Source: Burkholderiaceae bacterium (GTDB lineage Bacteria; Pseudomonadota; Gammaproteobacteria; Burkholderiales; Burkholderiaceae_C). From it: DNA of 34,586 nucleotides. A program made the translations under genes and the position numbers. The first letter of the stretch is position 1, and each line of letters begins with the position of its first letter. The notes under the pieces are model-generated. The model worked only from the letters and a program-made list of their open reading frames with translations. It was not told the origin of the DNA and made no database searches. The DNA lies in assembly GCA_017848435.1 (NCBI GenBank), contig JAFEHU010000010.1:1-34586 (forward strand), given 5' to 3'. This document shows positions 17,201-25,555 of the stretch, piece after piece.

Positions 17201-20200
17201 CCGCCCGAACCCGAGCCCGTGGCGGCATCTGCCGAGGTGGACGACGATACCACCGCCACCGACGACGAACAAACCCGCGTGATCGACGGCCTGCGGGTAC
17301 ACATCCCGCTCTACAACGTCTACCTGAACGAAGCCGACGAATGGTCGCGCCGCCTGCAGACCGACCTCAGCGAACTGCAGCTGGAGCTGCACCGCCCGGT
17401 GGCCGACAGCACCGTGGCGCTGGCCCACTCGCTGGCCGGCAGCTCCGCCACGGTGGGTTTCAGCGCCCTCTCCGGACTGGCCCGCCAGCTGGAACATGCG
17501 CTGGACCACGCCCGCATCAACCAGCGTTGCACCGCCGAGCAGGCCCAGGTGTTCGTGGACGCGGCCGACGACATCCGCCGCCTGCTGCACCAGTTCGCTG
17601 CCGGCTTTCTCAAAGACCCCAACCCCGGCGTGGTGGCCGCGCTGCAGGCGCTGGAAACCGACCTCGGCACGCCGCCCGAGCGCGACCTGGATCCCCCCGC
17701 AGACACCGACGCCGACACCCCGTCGAACCCGGTCGAGGCCCTGCCACCGGCGGCCATGCCGCTGCAGCCGGTTGACAGCCGCCGCCACACCGCCTGGGAC
17801 ACCAATTTTGAACCAAATCAGCCCAAAGCCTCAGTAGAACCTAGCGATACAGCTATTGAATCAGGAGCATACGCCACCCAGGATGCCGACGACGAGTTGG
17901 ACGAGACCGACGCAGTAGACCCCGAGCTGTTCCCGATCTTTGAAGAAGAAGCGGTCGAGCTGCTGCCCCAGCTCGGCGCGGCATTGCGCCAGTGGTCGGC
18001 TCGGCCCGACAACCTCAGCGCCCGCACCGAAGTGCTGCGGGTGCTGCACACCCTCAAGGGCAGCGCGCGTCTGGCCGGCGCCCTGCGGCTGGGAGAACTC
18101 GCCCACCTGTTCGAGTCCGACATCGAGTCACTCGGCAGCGAAGCCCCCAGCAGCGACAGTGTGGCGCCGCTGCTGGCCCGGTTCGACGCCCTGGAAAACA
18201 CCTTCGACGCGCTGCGCCAGCGCGACGCACGGCGGTACGAAGCCCAGTCCCTGCCCGCTGACGCCACCCGGCCAGCACCGCTGATGCCCACCATGCCGGC
18301 ACCGCTGGTGCCGGTGGACCATGCCGACGGCGGCCAGGGCTGGACAGCCAGCCCCACCGTGCCAGACACCGCCCCGGCCCAGCGCGCCACCGCCACCGTG
18401 CGCGTGCGTGCCGACCTGCTGGAACGCCTGCTGAACCAGGCCGGCGAGGTGATGCTCACCCGCACCCGGCTGGAGGCCGAACTCGGCCAGCTGCGCGGCT
18501 CGCTGAAAGACCTCACCGGCAACCTCGACCGGCTGCGCGTGCAACTGCGTGACGTGGAAGTGCAAGCCGAGAGCCAGATGCAGTCGCGGCTGGCGCAGGC
18601 CAAGGAGGCCCAGCAGAACTTCGACCCGCTGGAATTCGACCGCTTTACCCGGGTGCAGGAGCTCACCCGCATGATGGCCGAGTCGGTCAACGACGTGGCC
18701 ACCGTGCAGCGCAACCTGCAGCGCACGGTGCAGGCCACCGAAGACGACCTCACCGCCCAGGCGCGCCAGACGCGCGAGCTGCAGCGCGACCTGCTGCGCA
18801 CCCGCATGCTGGAGTTTGAAGGCATCTCCGAGCGGCTCTACCGCGTGGTGCGCCAGACCTCCAAGGAAACCGGCAAACAGGTGCGGCTGGACATTGAAGG
18901 CGGGCGCATCGAAATGGACCGCGCCGTGCTGGACCGCATGACGCCCGCCTTCGAGCACCTGCTGCGCAACGGCGTGGTGCATGGCATTGAAACCCCCGAA
19001 GACCGGCTGCTCTCAGGCAAGCCAGAGTCCGGCGTGATCACCGTGCGGCTGCGGCAGGAAGGCAACGACGTGTCGGTCGAGTTTGAAGACGACGGCGCTG
19101 GCCTTGACCTCAACGCCATCCGGCAGCGCGCCGAAGCCCTGGGTCTGATCGAGCCGGGTGCCTGGCAGGACGACGCCGCACTGGCCAACCTGATCTTCCT
19201 GCCCGGCTTCTCCACCGCCAGCGTCGTCACCGAACTGGCCGGACGCGGCATTGGCATGGACGTGGTCCGCAGCGAGGTGATCGCACTCGGTGGCCGCATC
19301 GAAACTCGCCACCAGCCCGGCCGCAGCACCGCCTTCAAGCTGGTGCTGCCACTGACCACCGCCGTCACCCAGGTGGTGATGCTGCGCATTGGCAGCCTCA
19401 CCGTGGGCGTGCCGGCGAGCGTGGTGGAACTGGTGCGCCGCACCTCCACCAGCGAGTTGGCCGCGGCCTACGCCAGCGGCGCAGTGGCCTTTGCCGGTGA
19501 ATCGGTGCCCTTCTTCTGGGCCGGTGCGCTGCTGCAGGGCGCCCACACCGGTGGCCCGGCCAGCGAATCCGCGGGCGAAGCGGCTGGCAAGAACATCCCG
19601 GTGGTGGTGTTCCGCAGCGCGGGCCAGCGCGTGGCCTTGCATGTGAACGAAGTGCTTGGCAACCAGGAAGTGGTGGTCAAGAACCTGGGCACGCAGTTGT
19701 CGCGGCTGCCCGGTCTCTCCGGCATCACGCTGCTGGCCTCGGGTGCGGTGGCGCTGATTTACAACCCGGTGGCGCTGGCCGCCGTCTACGGCGAGTCGGC
19801 CCGGCAGGCGATGCAGGACGAACTGCGCAACGCGCCCACCAGTGCTCAGCGGCTGGCACCGCCACTGGCGCCGCTGGTGCTGGTGGTGGACGACTCCATC
19901 ACCGTGCGCCGCGTCACCCAGCGGCTGCTGCTGCGCGAGGGCTACCGCGTGGCCCTCGCCGCCGATGGCCTGCAGGCCCTGGAACGCCTGCAGGAAGAAC
20001 GCCCGGCGGTGGTGTTGTCGGACATCGAAATGCCGCGCATGGACGGCTTCGACCTGGTGCGCAACATCCGCACAGATGCCGCGCTGGCCGGCCTGCCGGT
20101 GGTGATGATCACCTCGCGCATTGCCGAGAAACACCGCGAACACGCGCGTGAACTCGGTGTGGACCACTACCTCGGCAAGCCCTACGTGGACGAAGAGCTG

Positions 20201-20245
20201 CTGGACCTGGTGCGGCGCTACAGCCTGAGCGAAACACCCGCCTGA
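14264..20245 (+). CDS. chpA: ChpA/PilL hybrid CheA-type histidine kinase with several Hpt domains
   Basis: A 1993-residue kinase of the Pil-Chp system. N-terminal degenerate Hpt-like segments (His78 in LFHQAAGAL; another near residues 475-550) are followed by three Hpt sites: His751 (FHTLKGSSRMVG), His1055 (AHSLAGSSATVG) and His1262 (LHTLKGSARLAG). After a dimerisation region (about 1376-1560) comes the ATPase domain (HLLRNGVVHG, GRGIGMDVVRSEV), a CheW domain (about 1700-1830) and a receiver with phosphoacceptor Asp1920 (VLSDIEMPRMDG) and a KPYVDEE Lys. Pseudomonas ChpA is longer (about 2470 residues, more Hpt domains). Linkers are acidic and Pro/Ala-rich. Bases about 17812-17869 carry a dispersed repeat in frame. 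ATG 14264 was chosen; earlier in-frame codons lie inside pilJ. Confidence 0.94.
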   Translation: MAHPASDAPPHHGNLATADLGPLAWVLDELRKTLDQANKGLRRFAREADAVRASVATTADAPLPPDTAPLRVSLQLFHQAAGALTLVDQPGPTKLLKAVEAVAHTFVQDPARCTEPAVQTVQRACFALVDCLQRALGDNPVSPVALFQPYKDVQALAGADRVHPADLFERDDKPWRWLPSALPAGTLAGDAPAQRAALDTAVLGIVRAGDMRAAQALRELSLGLANTTAQPETRVFWQLAAALGEGLAQGLLPMDLYAKRAASRILLQYANLSRGDTQVSERLAQDLLFFCAQAAPPDAATAPVLSALRQTYQLQQHAPANYTQSVLGLFDPALLGQARKRIASAKEAWSSVSGGDASKLRQVAEQFGLVADSLVKLHPQSAQLAQTLTQVVDHTVRQGTAPGTPLAMEVATAVLYLEASCEELDPADATLAERTGRLSQRLQQVLAGAAPEPLEPWMEALYRRVSDRQTMGSVVGELRASMDELERGLDQYFRQPQERQALVKVPAQLGQMRGVLSVLGLDQASQTVLHMRDVVERLLASPPDAAALKPVFDQLGNNQGALGFLIDMLNYQPALARKLFVFDAATGELSPIMGRSTAVPDAEPAAPESAAPPIPTDTPLADQALAAAAAVAETAPAELTERLDSIATFASLADQPALAAAARQAANALAAPEQPEVSAAMDQLAAQAALSAQPAEPAPAPPATDYAEDDLLGIFLDEAREVLATGTAAVQALHTAPDDNQQLITLRRSFHTLKGSSRMVGLTTFGEAAWALEQLLNSWLADHLSASPALLAVCGESLQSLAEWVEAVARHDDSAWQAEPFRARADALRLGTAAVPPAEMATPPEAVELSSELTADELDGLALLDVPEIHTEAPTDLSDAVSTAPLADMDFDAMFSGIDLNLPGAAPAEVQAIEDIDLASLANIPEPAAEVPLPPASELGHDVPLDSDAIPDAPAPVRDSGWLSELPSLDLTLPAEATPPPEPEPVAASAEVDDDTTATDDEQTRVIDGLRVHIPLYNVYLNEADEWSRRLQTDLSELQLELHRPVADSTVALAHSLAGSSATVGFSALSGLARQLEHALDHARINQRCTAEQAQVFVDAADDIRRLLHQFAAGFLKDPNPGVVAALQALETDLGTPPERDLDPPADTDADTPSNPVEALPPAAMPLQPVDSRRHTAWDTNFEPNQPKASVEPSDTAIESGAYATQDADDELDETDAVDPELFPIFEEEAVELLPQLGAALRQWSARPDNLSARTEVLRVLHTLKGSARLAGALRLGELAHLFESDIESLGSEAPSSDSVAPLLARFDALENTFDALRQRDARRYEAQSLPADATRPAPLMPTMPAPLVPVDHADGGQGWTASPTVPDTAPAQRATATVRVRADLLERLLNQAGEVMLTRTRLEAELGQLRGSLKDLTGNLDRLRVQLRDVEVQAESQMQSRLAQAKEAQQNFDPLEFDRFTRVQELTRMMAESVNDVATVQRNLQRTVQATEDDLTAQARQTRELQRDLLRTRMLEFEGISERLYRVVRQTSKETGKQVRLDIEGGRIEMDRAVLDRMTPAFEHLLRNGVVHGIETPEDRLLSGKPESGVITVRLRQEGNDVSVEFEDDGAGLDLNAIRQRAEALGLIEPGAWQDDAALANLIFLPGFSTASVVTELAGRGIGMDVVRSEVIALGGRIETRHQPGRSTAFKLVLPLTTAVTQVVMLRIGSLTVGVPASVVELVRRTSTSELAAAYASGAVAFAGESVPFFWAGALLQGAHTGGPASESAGEAAGKNIPVVVFRSAGQRVALHVNEVLGNQEVVVKNLGTQLSRLPGLSGITLLASGAVALIYNPVALAAVYGESARQAMQDELRNAPTSAQRLAPPLAPLVLVVDDSITVRRVTQRLLLREGYRVALAADGLQALERLQEERPAVVLSDIEMPRMDGFDLVRNIRTDAALAGLPVVMITSRIAEKHREHARELGVDHYLGKPYVDEELLDLVRRYSLSETPA
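17828..17869 (+). repeat. Dispersed repeat, copy 1, in frame inside chpA
   Basis: These 42 bases match 34124-34165 at 36 positions, including a 22-base identical core (17838-17859). The match weakens but seems to continue upstream to about 17812. Here the repeat is translated, as roughly residues 1183-1202 between the second and third Hpt domains. The end palindrome GCTATTGA-n-TCAATAGC is decayed to TCAGGAGC on the right arm. Confidence 0.8.
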
Positions 20246-21727
20246 TCAGGCCGATTTCTTCACCACGGCGTAGCGCGCCAGCGTGCGTTCTCGCGCCGCC
20301 GCATGGTCCACCACCGGCCGCGGGTAGGTGGTGCCCAGCGTGACGCCTGCGGCCAGCAGGTCCATCGGCTTCGCGTTCCAGGGTGCGTGCAACGCGGCAT
20401 GGGGCAGGTCCGCCAGCTGCGGCAGGTAGCGGCGGATGAACTTGCCTTCGGCATCGAACTTCTCGCTCTGGCTGGTGGGGTTGAAGATGCGGAAGTAGGG
20501 CTGGGCGTCGCAGCCGCTGGAGCTGGCCCACTGCCAGCCCCCGTTGTTGGCCGACAAATCAAAGTCGTTCAGGTGGGTGGCAAAGTAGGCCTCGCCCCAG
20601 CGCCAGTCGATGCCAAGGTCTTTCACCAGAAAACTCGCCACCACCATGCGCAGCCGGTTGTGCATGTAGCCGGTCTGGTTGATCTGCGCCATGGCGGCGT
20701 CCACCAACGGGTAGCCGGTGCGGCCTTCGCACCAGGCGGCAAACAGCGCTTGCGCCTCGGGGCCACGCTCCCATTGAATCGCGTCGTACTCGGGTTTGAA
20801 GGCCCCCGCCACCACGTGCGGGAAGTTGGAGAGAATCTGCACATAAAAGTCGCGCCAGACCAGCTCGCTCAACCACACCGCAGCGCCGTGGCTGCCCGCC
20901 TGCTGGTGCTGCCAGGCAACGGCGGCCAGCTGGCGGATGGACACCGTGCCAAAACGCAGGTGCACGCTCAGATAACTTGGCCCCTTCACCGCCGGGAAGT
21001 CGCGCGTGTCGCCATACCGGTCGATGCGGTCGACAAAGTCCTTGAACAGGGCCTGCCCACCGGTCACACCGGTCGGGATTTTCAGCGCCGACAGGTTGGT
21101 GACTTCAAAACCCAGGGCCGACAGCGGCGGCACCGCGTCGCGCAAGCCCTCGGGGCGAAACACCAGCGACGCCGCATGGCGCGCCACCGGGTAAGGCTTG
21201 AGGTAAAACGCATTGAGCTTTTTCAGCCATGCGTTCTTGTATGGCGTGAACACGCCGTAAGGGCGGCCGGCCTGCGTCAGCACCTCCTCACGCTCAAAAA
21301 TGACATGGTCTTTGCTGGTGTGAAAAGCAATGCCCGCGTCGGCCAGCGCACCCCGCACCTTGGCGTCACGGGCAATGGCCTGGGGTTCGTAGTCGTGGTT
21401 GGCAAACACACCCTGCACGCCCAGGCGCCGGGCCAGCGCGGGCAGCTCGTCCACTGCCCAGGCGTGGCGCACGATCAAGCCACCGTCTGGATCGCCCGAC
21501 AGCGCGCGCAGCGACGCGTCCAGCTCCACCAGCGATTCGCGGATGAACTCCACGCGGCGGTCGGCCTGGCGCCCTTGCGCCAGCAGCGGGTCGAGAATCT
21601 CGCGGTCGAACACGAACACGCAGTGCACCTGCCGACAGGCTTTCAGCGCGTGGTAGAGGGCGGCGTTGTCCTCGGTGCGCAAATCGCGGCGGAACCACAC
21701 CAGGCCGCTGGCAAATGACTTTTCCAT
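20246..21727 (-). CDS. phrB: Deoxyribodipyrimidine (CPD) photolyase
   Basis: A 493-residue flavoprotein that repairs UV cyclobutane dimers with blue light. The N-terminal antenna domain begins GLVWFRRDLRTEDNAAL. The C-terminal FAD domain has SYLSVHLRFGTVS, LSELVWRDFYVQIL, the active-site EGRTGYPLVDAAM and NQTGYMHNRLRMVVASFL, and the Trp-rich NNGGWQWASSSGCDAQPYFRIFNP. These are class I CPD photolyase hallmarks. Start is ATG 21727 with GGGGA before it; an ATG at 21736 would add three residues. Its stop meets the chpA stop in a TGATCA, and it is divergent from yqgE with 21 bases between starts. Confidence 0.95.
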   Translation of the reverse strand: MEKSFASGLVWFRRDLRTEDNAALYHALKACRQVHCVFVFDREILDPLLAQGRQADRRVEFIRESLVELDASLRALSGDPDGGLIVRHAWAVDELPALARRLGVQGVFANHDYEPQAIARDAKVRGALADAGIAFHTSKDHVIFEREEVLTQAGRPYGVFTPYKNAWLKKLNAFYLKPYPVARHAASLVFRPEGLRDAVPPLSALGFEVTNLSALKIPTGVTGGQALFKDFVDRIDRYGDTRDFPAVKGPSYLSVHLRFGTVSIRQLAAVAWQHQQAGSHGAAVWLSELVWRDFYVQILSNFPHVVAGAFKPEYDAIQWERGPEAQALFAAWCEGRTGYPLVDAAMAQINQTGYMHNRLRMVVASFLVKDLGIDWRWGEAYFATHLNDFDLSANNGGWQWASSSGCDAQPYFRIFNPTSQSEKFDAEGKFIRRYLPQLADLPHAALHAPWNAKPMDLLAAGVTLGTTYPRPVVDHAAARERTLARYAVVKKSA

Positions 21728-21742
21728 GTTCCCCATTAAAAT
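21715..21742 (+). promoter_or_regulatory. Candidate promoter for yqgE operon, leaderless spacing
   Basis: ATGACT (21715-21720, four of six -35 bases) and TAAAAT (21737-21742) are 16 bp apart. The ATG at 21749 is six bases after the -10, so the transcript would begin at or next to the start codon. The region also encodes the N-terminus of phrB on the other strand. Confidence 0.45.
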
Positions 21743-21748
21743 CGGTTG

Positions 21749-22354
21749 ATGCCCGATTCTGCGCCGATCAACCTGACGCACCACTTCCTGATTGCCATGC
21801 CGGGGCTGGAAGACGAGGCATTCGCCAAAAGTGTGGTGTACGTGTGCGAGCACACCGAACGCGGCGCACTGGGCATCGTCATCAACAAACCCAGCGACAT
21901 CAACCTCCAACGCCTGTTCGACCAGGTCGAGCTGCCACTGCGCCGCGACGACCTCGTGGAAAACCCGGTTTACCAGGGCGGCCCGGTGCAGACCGAACGC
22001 GGCTTTGTGCTGCACGACCCCATGCTCTCGGGCCAGGCAGGCGATGTGGCGCCACGCGAATCGGCCTACGCCTCCACCATGGTGATCCCTGGCGGACTGG
22101 AGATGACCACCTCCAAAGACGTGCTGGAAGCGCTGTCCACCGGTGCCGGCCCTCGCCGTGTGCTGGTCTCGCTCGGCTACTCGGCCTGGGGCGAAGGCCA
22201 GCTCGAATCGGAACTGGCCGACAACAGTTGGTTGACGGTGGGCGCCGATGCGGCGGTGATTTTCGACACGCCCGTCGCCCAGCGCTACGACAAGGCACTG
22301 GCCTTGCTGGGCCTGCAGGCGTGGATGCTGTCCCCCGAGGCCGGGCACGGATAG
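21749..22354 (+). CDS. yqgE: YqgE/AlgH family protein (UPF0301)
   Basis: A 201-residue soluble protein. Family hallmarks are HHFLIAMPGLEDEAFAKSVVYVCEH, GALGIVINKPSDI, VYQGGPVQTERGFVLH and a C-terminal VSLGYSAWGEGQLESELADNSWL. The molecular role is not established; it is almost always next to ruvX (yqgF), as here. I use ATG 21749 rather than the adjoining TTG at 21746. It opens the six-gene block running to plsC. Confidence 0.93.
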   Translation: MPDSAPINLTHHFLIAMPGLEDEAFAKSVVYVCEHTERGALGIVINKPSDINLQRLFDQVELPLRRDDLVENPVYQGGPVQTERGFVLHDPMLSGQAGDVAPRESAYASTMVIPGGLEMTTSKDVLEALSTGAGPRRVLVSLGYSAWGEGQLESELADNSWLTVGADAAVIFDTPVAQRYDKALALLGLQAWMLSPEAGHG

Positions 22355-22356
22355 CC

Positions 22357-22776
22357 ATGAACGCCGCCACCCAGACTGCCCCCGTTCCCGCCCACCTGCA
22401 ATCCTTTCTCGCGTTCGACTATGGCCAAAAGCGCACCGGCGTGGCCAGTGGCAACCGGCTGCTCAAGCAGGCCAGCCCACAAGCCACCATCAGCGCCACC
22501 GGCGACGCACGCTTTGCGCAGGTGGATGCCCGCATCCGTGAATGGCAACCCGACGCGCTGGTGGTGGGCGTGCCCTTCCACCCGGATGGCGCCAGCCACG
22601 AGAACACCGAGCGTGCCCGCAAATTCGCCCGCCAGCTGCATGGCCGCTTCAAACTGCCGGTGTTCGAAGTGGACGAGCGCTACAGTACGACCGAAGCGCT
22701 GGCCAACGGCGCCAAAGATGCCGACGCGGCGTCGGCCTGCATCATCCTTGAACAATTCCTGAGGAGCCTCCCGTGA
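22357..22776 (+). CDS. ruvX: Putative pre-16S rRNA nuclease / Holliday-junction resolvase-like YqgF
   Basis: A 139-residue RNase H-fold nuclease. [16 protein letters not shown] carries the first acidic residue, [11 protein letters not shown] the second strand motif, [12 protein letters not shown] the Glu and [15 protein letters not shown] the final Asp. YqgF/RuvX takes part in maturing the 16S rRNA 5' end; resolvase activity was proposed from the fold. It starts two bases after the yqgE stop, and its stop overlaps the pyrR start as GTGA. Confidence 0.92.
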   Translation: MNAATQTAPVPAHLQSFLAFDYGQKRTGVASGNRLLKQASPQATISATGDARFAQVDARIREWQPDALVVGVPFHPDGASHENTERARKFARQLHGRFKLPVFEVDERYSTTEALANGAKDADAASACIILEQFLRSLP

Positions 22777-23270
22777 CGCAACTCGCGCTCGATGCCGAAG
22801 CGCTGTACAGCGACCTGCTGCGCGGCGTGAAGGCCATCCATACGCCAAGCACCCGGCTGATTGGCATCCACTCCGGCGGCGCCTGGCTGGCCGAACGGGT
22901 GCAAAAAGACCTGGGTCTGGCGGACGCACCAGGCAGCATTTCCTCGGCCATGCACCGCGACGACTTTGCCCAGCGTGGCCTGTCGGACGGTGGACAGACC
23001 CAGCTCAGCTTCGACGTGAACGGTGCCGACATCCTGCTGTTCGACGACGTGCTCTACACCGGCCGCACCATCCGGGCCGCGCTGAACGAGTTGTTCGACT
23101 ATGGCCGCCCGGCCAGTGTCAAGCTGGTGGTGCTGGTGGACCGGGGTGGCCGCGAACTGCCGGTGCAGGCCGATGTGGTGGCCGCCCGGATCACCTTGCC
23201 CGCCACCCAATCGCTGGCGCTGATTCGGGACGATGCCGGCCGCTTCAGCTTCCAGGTGGAAACTGTCTGA
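22773..23270 (+). CDS. pyrR: PyrR-family phosphoribosyltransferase / pyrimidine regulator
   Basis: A 165-residue type I phosphoribosyltransferase with the PRPP loop [18 protein letters not shown]. PyrR in Gram-positives binds UMP and pyr leader RNA, and also has uracil phosphoribosyltransferase activity. Here the gene is third in a row of overlapping genes immediately before pyrB, with no room for an attenuator between them. RNA-binding control of this operon is thus not evident. GTG 22773 overlaps the ruvX stop by four bases, and its own stop overlaps pyrB by one. Confidence 0.9.
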   Translation: MTQLALDAEALYSDLLRGVKAIHTPSTRLIGIHSGGAWLAERVQKDLGLADAPGSISSAMHRDDFAQRGLSDGGQTQLSFDVNGADILLFDDVLYTGRTIRAALNELFDYGRPASVKLVVLVDRGGRELPVQADVVAARITLPATQSLALIRDDAGRFSFQVETV

Positions 23271-24238
23271 TGCTCTACAAACGCAACCCGCAACTCAACA
23301 GGAACGGCGAGCTGGTCCACCTGCTGTCCATCGAAGGCCTGCCGAAAGACATCCTCACCCACATCCTGGACACCGCCGCCAACTTCGTCAGCGTCAGCGA
23401 CCGCGAGGTGAAGAAGGTGCCGCTGCTGCGCGGCAAAAGCGTGTTCAACCTGTTCTTCGAGAACAGTACCCGCACCCGCACCACCTTCGAGATTGCCGCC
23501 ACCCGGCTCAGTGCCGATGTCATCAACCTCGACATCGCGCGCAGCTCAGCCAGCAAGGGCGAGTCGCTGCTGGACACCATCGCCAACCTGAGCGCGATGG
23601 CGGCCGATCTGTTCGTGGTGCGCCACGGCGAAAGCGGCGCGCCCTACCTGATTGCCCAGCACGTGGCGCCACATGTGCACGTCATCAACGCCGGCGACGG
23701 CCGCCATGCGCACCCCACCCAGGGCCTGCTGGACATGTACACCATCCGGCACTACAAAAAGGATTTTTCCAACCTCACCGTGGCCATCGTTGGCGACGTG
23801 CTGCACTCCCGCGTGGCGCGCTCCGACATCCACGCGCTTACTACACTGGGCTGCGCCGAGGTGCGGGTGGTCGGCCCCAAGACGCTGGTGCCCAGCGACA
23901 TGGCGCAGATGGGCGTGCGCGTCTGCCATACGCTGGAAGAAGGCATCAAGGGCTGCGACGTGATCATCATGCTGCGGCTGCAGAATGAACGTATGAGCGG
24001 CGCGCTACTGCCCTCGGCGCAAGAATTTTTCAAACGCTTCGGCCTGACGCCGGAGAAACTGCAGCTCGCCAAGCCCGACGCCATCGTGATGCACCCCGGC
24101 CCCATCAACCGCGGCGTGGAGATCGACTCGGCGGTGGTCGACGGCAAACAGAGCGTGATCCTGCCGCAGGTGACCTTTGGCATCGCGGTGCGCATGGCGG
24201 TGATGGGCATCGTCGCCGGAAATGAGGCAAGCCCATGA
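23270..24238 (+). CDS. pyrB: Aspartate carbamoyltransferase catalytic chain
   Basis: A 322-residue enzyme joining carbamoyl phosphate and aspartate in pyrimidine synthesis. The carbamoyl-phosphate site is [13 protein letters not shown]; other signatures are [37 protein letters not shown] and [12 protein letters not shown]. No regulatory pyrI gene is present. Instead the next gene is an inactive dihydroorotase homologue overlapping by ATGA, as in pseudomonads, where the two products form a dodecamer. That assembly is inferred here from gene order and the lost active-site residues in the partner. Confidence 0.97.
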   Translation: MLYKRNPQLNRNGELVHLLSIEGLPKDILTHILDTAANFVSVSDREVKKVPLLRGKSVFNLFFENSTRTRTTFEIAATRLSADVINLDIARSSASKGESLLDTIANLSAMAADLFVVRHGESGAPYLIAQHVAPHVHVINAGDGRHAHPTQGLLDMYTIRHYKKDFSNLTVAIVGDVLHSRVARSDIHALTTLGCAEVRVVGPKTLVPSDMAQMGVRVCHTLEEGIKGCDVIIMLRLQNERMSGALLPSAQEFFKRFGLTPEKLQLAKPDAIVMHPGPINRGVEIDSAVVDGKQSVILPQVTFGIAVRMAVMGIVAGNEASP

Positions 24239-25542
24239 AAGTACTGATCCACGGTGGCCGCGTCATCGACCCCGCATCGGGTTTTGACGAGAAGTGCGAC
24301 ATAGCCCTGGCCGCTGGTCGCATCATCGCCATCAAAAACATAGCGAAAGACTTCAGCCCCAACCGCACCATCGACGCCACCGGCTGTCTGGTCGTCCCCG
24401 GCTTGGTTGATCTGGCGGTGCGGCTGCGCGAACCAGGCCACGAACACGAAGGCATGCTGGAGTCCGAAATGGCCGCCGCCGTGGCCGGTGGCATCACCAG
24501 CCTGGTCTGCCCACCCGACACCGACCCGGTGCTGGACGAGCCCGGTTTGGTGGAGATGCTGAAGTTCCGCGCCGAGAAACTGCACCAGGCCCGCGTCTTC
24601 CCGCTCGGGGCCCTCACACGCAACCTGCAGGGCGACACACTCACCGAAATGGGCGAACTCACCGAAGCCGGCTGCGTCGGCTTCAGCCAGGCCGAGGTGC
24701 CACTGGCCAACACCCAGGTGCTGCAACGCGCGCTGCAGTACGCCAGCACCTTTGGCTACAGCGTCTGGCTGCGCCCGCAGGAACTGCACCTGGGCAAAGG
24801 CGTGGCCGCCAGCGGCCCGCTGGCCACACGCCTGGGCCTGTCGGGTGTGCCGGTGGCCGCCGAAACCATCGCCCTGCACACCATCTTCGAGCTGATGCGG
24901 ACCACAGGCGCCCGCGTGCACCTGTGCCGCATCAGCAGCGCCGCGGGCGTGGACCTGGTGCGCCGTGCCAAACAGGAAGGCCTGAAGGTGAGCTGCGACG
25001 TGAGCATCAACTCACTGCACCTGACCGACACCGACATCGGCTACTTCGACAGCCGCGCCCGGCTCAACCCACCACTGCGCCAGCAGCGCGACCGCGATGC
25101 GCTGCAAGCCGGTCTGGCCGACGGCACCATTGACGCACTGGTGTCTGACCACACCCCGGTGGACGAAGACGCCAAGACATTGCCGTTTGCCGAGAGCGAG
25201 CCCGGTGCCACCGGCCTGGAGCTGCTGCTGGGCCTGGCGCTGAAGTGGGGCGAGGCCCCAGGTGTCAGCGACGGTGGCCCCGGCCTGCTGCGCGCGCTGG
25301 CCGTGCTGACCTCGGCCCCGGCCGCCGTGCTCGGCGACGCACTGGGCACCCTGCAGGCCAGCACTGGCCGGCTGGTGGAAGGCGGCATGGCCGACATCTG
25401 CATCATTGACCCGGCGGTGGAATGGACGGTGGCTGCCGACACCCTGCGCAGCCAAGGCAAACACACCCCGTTCACCGGCTACCCGCTGCGCGGCCGGGTG
25501 CGTTACACGCTGGTGGGCGGCCACCAGGCCTTTGAAGCCTGA
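24235..25542 (+). CDS. pyrX: Inactive dihydroorotase homologue (PyrC'/PyrX), ATCase partner
   Basis: A 435-residue amidohydrolase-fold protein. True type I dihydroorotases have the metal motif DxHVHLREPG; here it reads [10 protein letters not shown], so both His are lost (Ala and Arg). The later His in the VMVHAED-type segment is also replaced (VWLRPQE), while the HLCRISS His and [10 protein letters not shown] Asp remain. The protein is very probably non-catalytic and structural, holding aspartate carbamoyltransferase trimers together as known for Pseudomonas PyrC'. The ATGA overlap with pyrB fits equal production. An active dihydroorotase must be encoded elsewhere. Confidence 0.9.
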   Translation: MKVLIHGGRVIDPASGFDEKCDIALAAGRIIAIKNIAKDFSPNRTIDATGCLVVPGLVDLAVRLREPGHEHEGMLESEMAAAVAGGITSLVCPPDTDPVLDEPGLVEMLKFRAEKLHQARVFPLGALTRNLQGDTLTEMGELTEAGCVGFSQAEVPLANTQVLQRALQYASTFGYSVWLRPQELHLGKGVAASGPLATRLGLSGVPVAAETIALHTIFELMRTTGARVHLCRISSAAGVDLVRRAKQEGLKVSCDVSINSLHLTDTDIGYFDSRARLNPPLRQQRDRDALQAGLADGTIDALVSDHTPVDEDAKTLPFAESEPGATGLELLLGLALKWGEAPGVSDGGPGLLRALAVLTSAPAAVLGDALGTLQASTGRLVEGGMADICIIDPAVEWTVAADTLRSQGKHTPFTGYPLRGRVRYTLVGGHQAFEA

Positions 25543-25555
25543 CACCGCAGCGCCC

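Noticed and set aside
14279-17788. Very long open frame (1169 codons) on the minus strand opposite chpA
   Set aside because: It is the antisense shadow of a GC-rich gene: its protein is low-complexity (Gly, Val, Arg, His, Gln-rich) with no recognisable domain, while the plus strand has a fully recognisable kinase.
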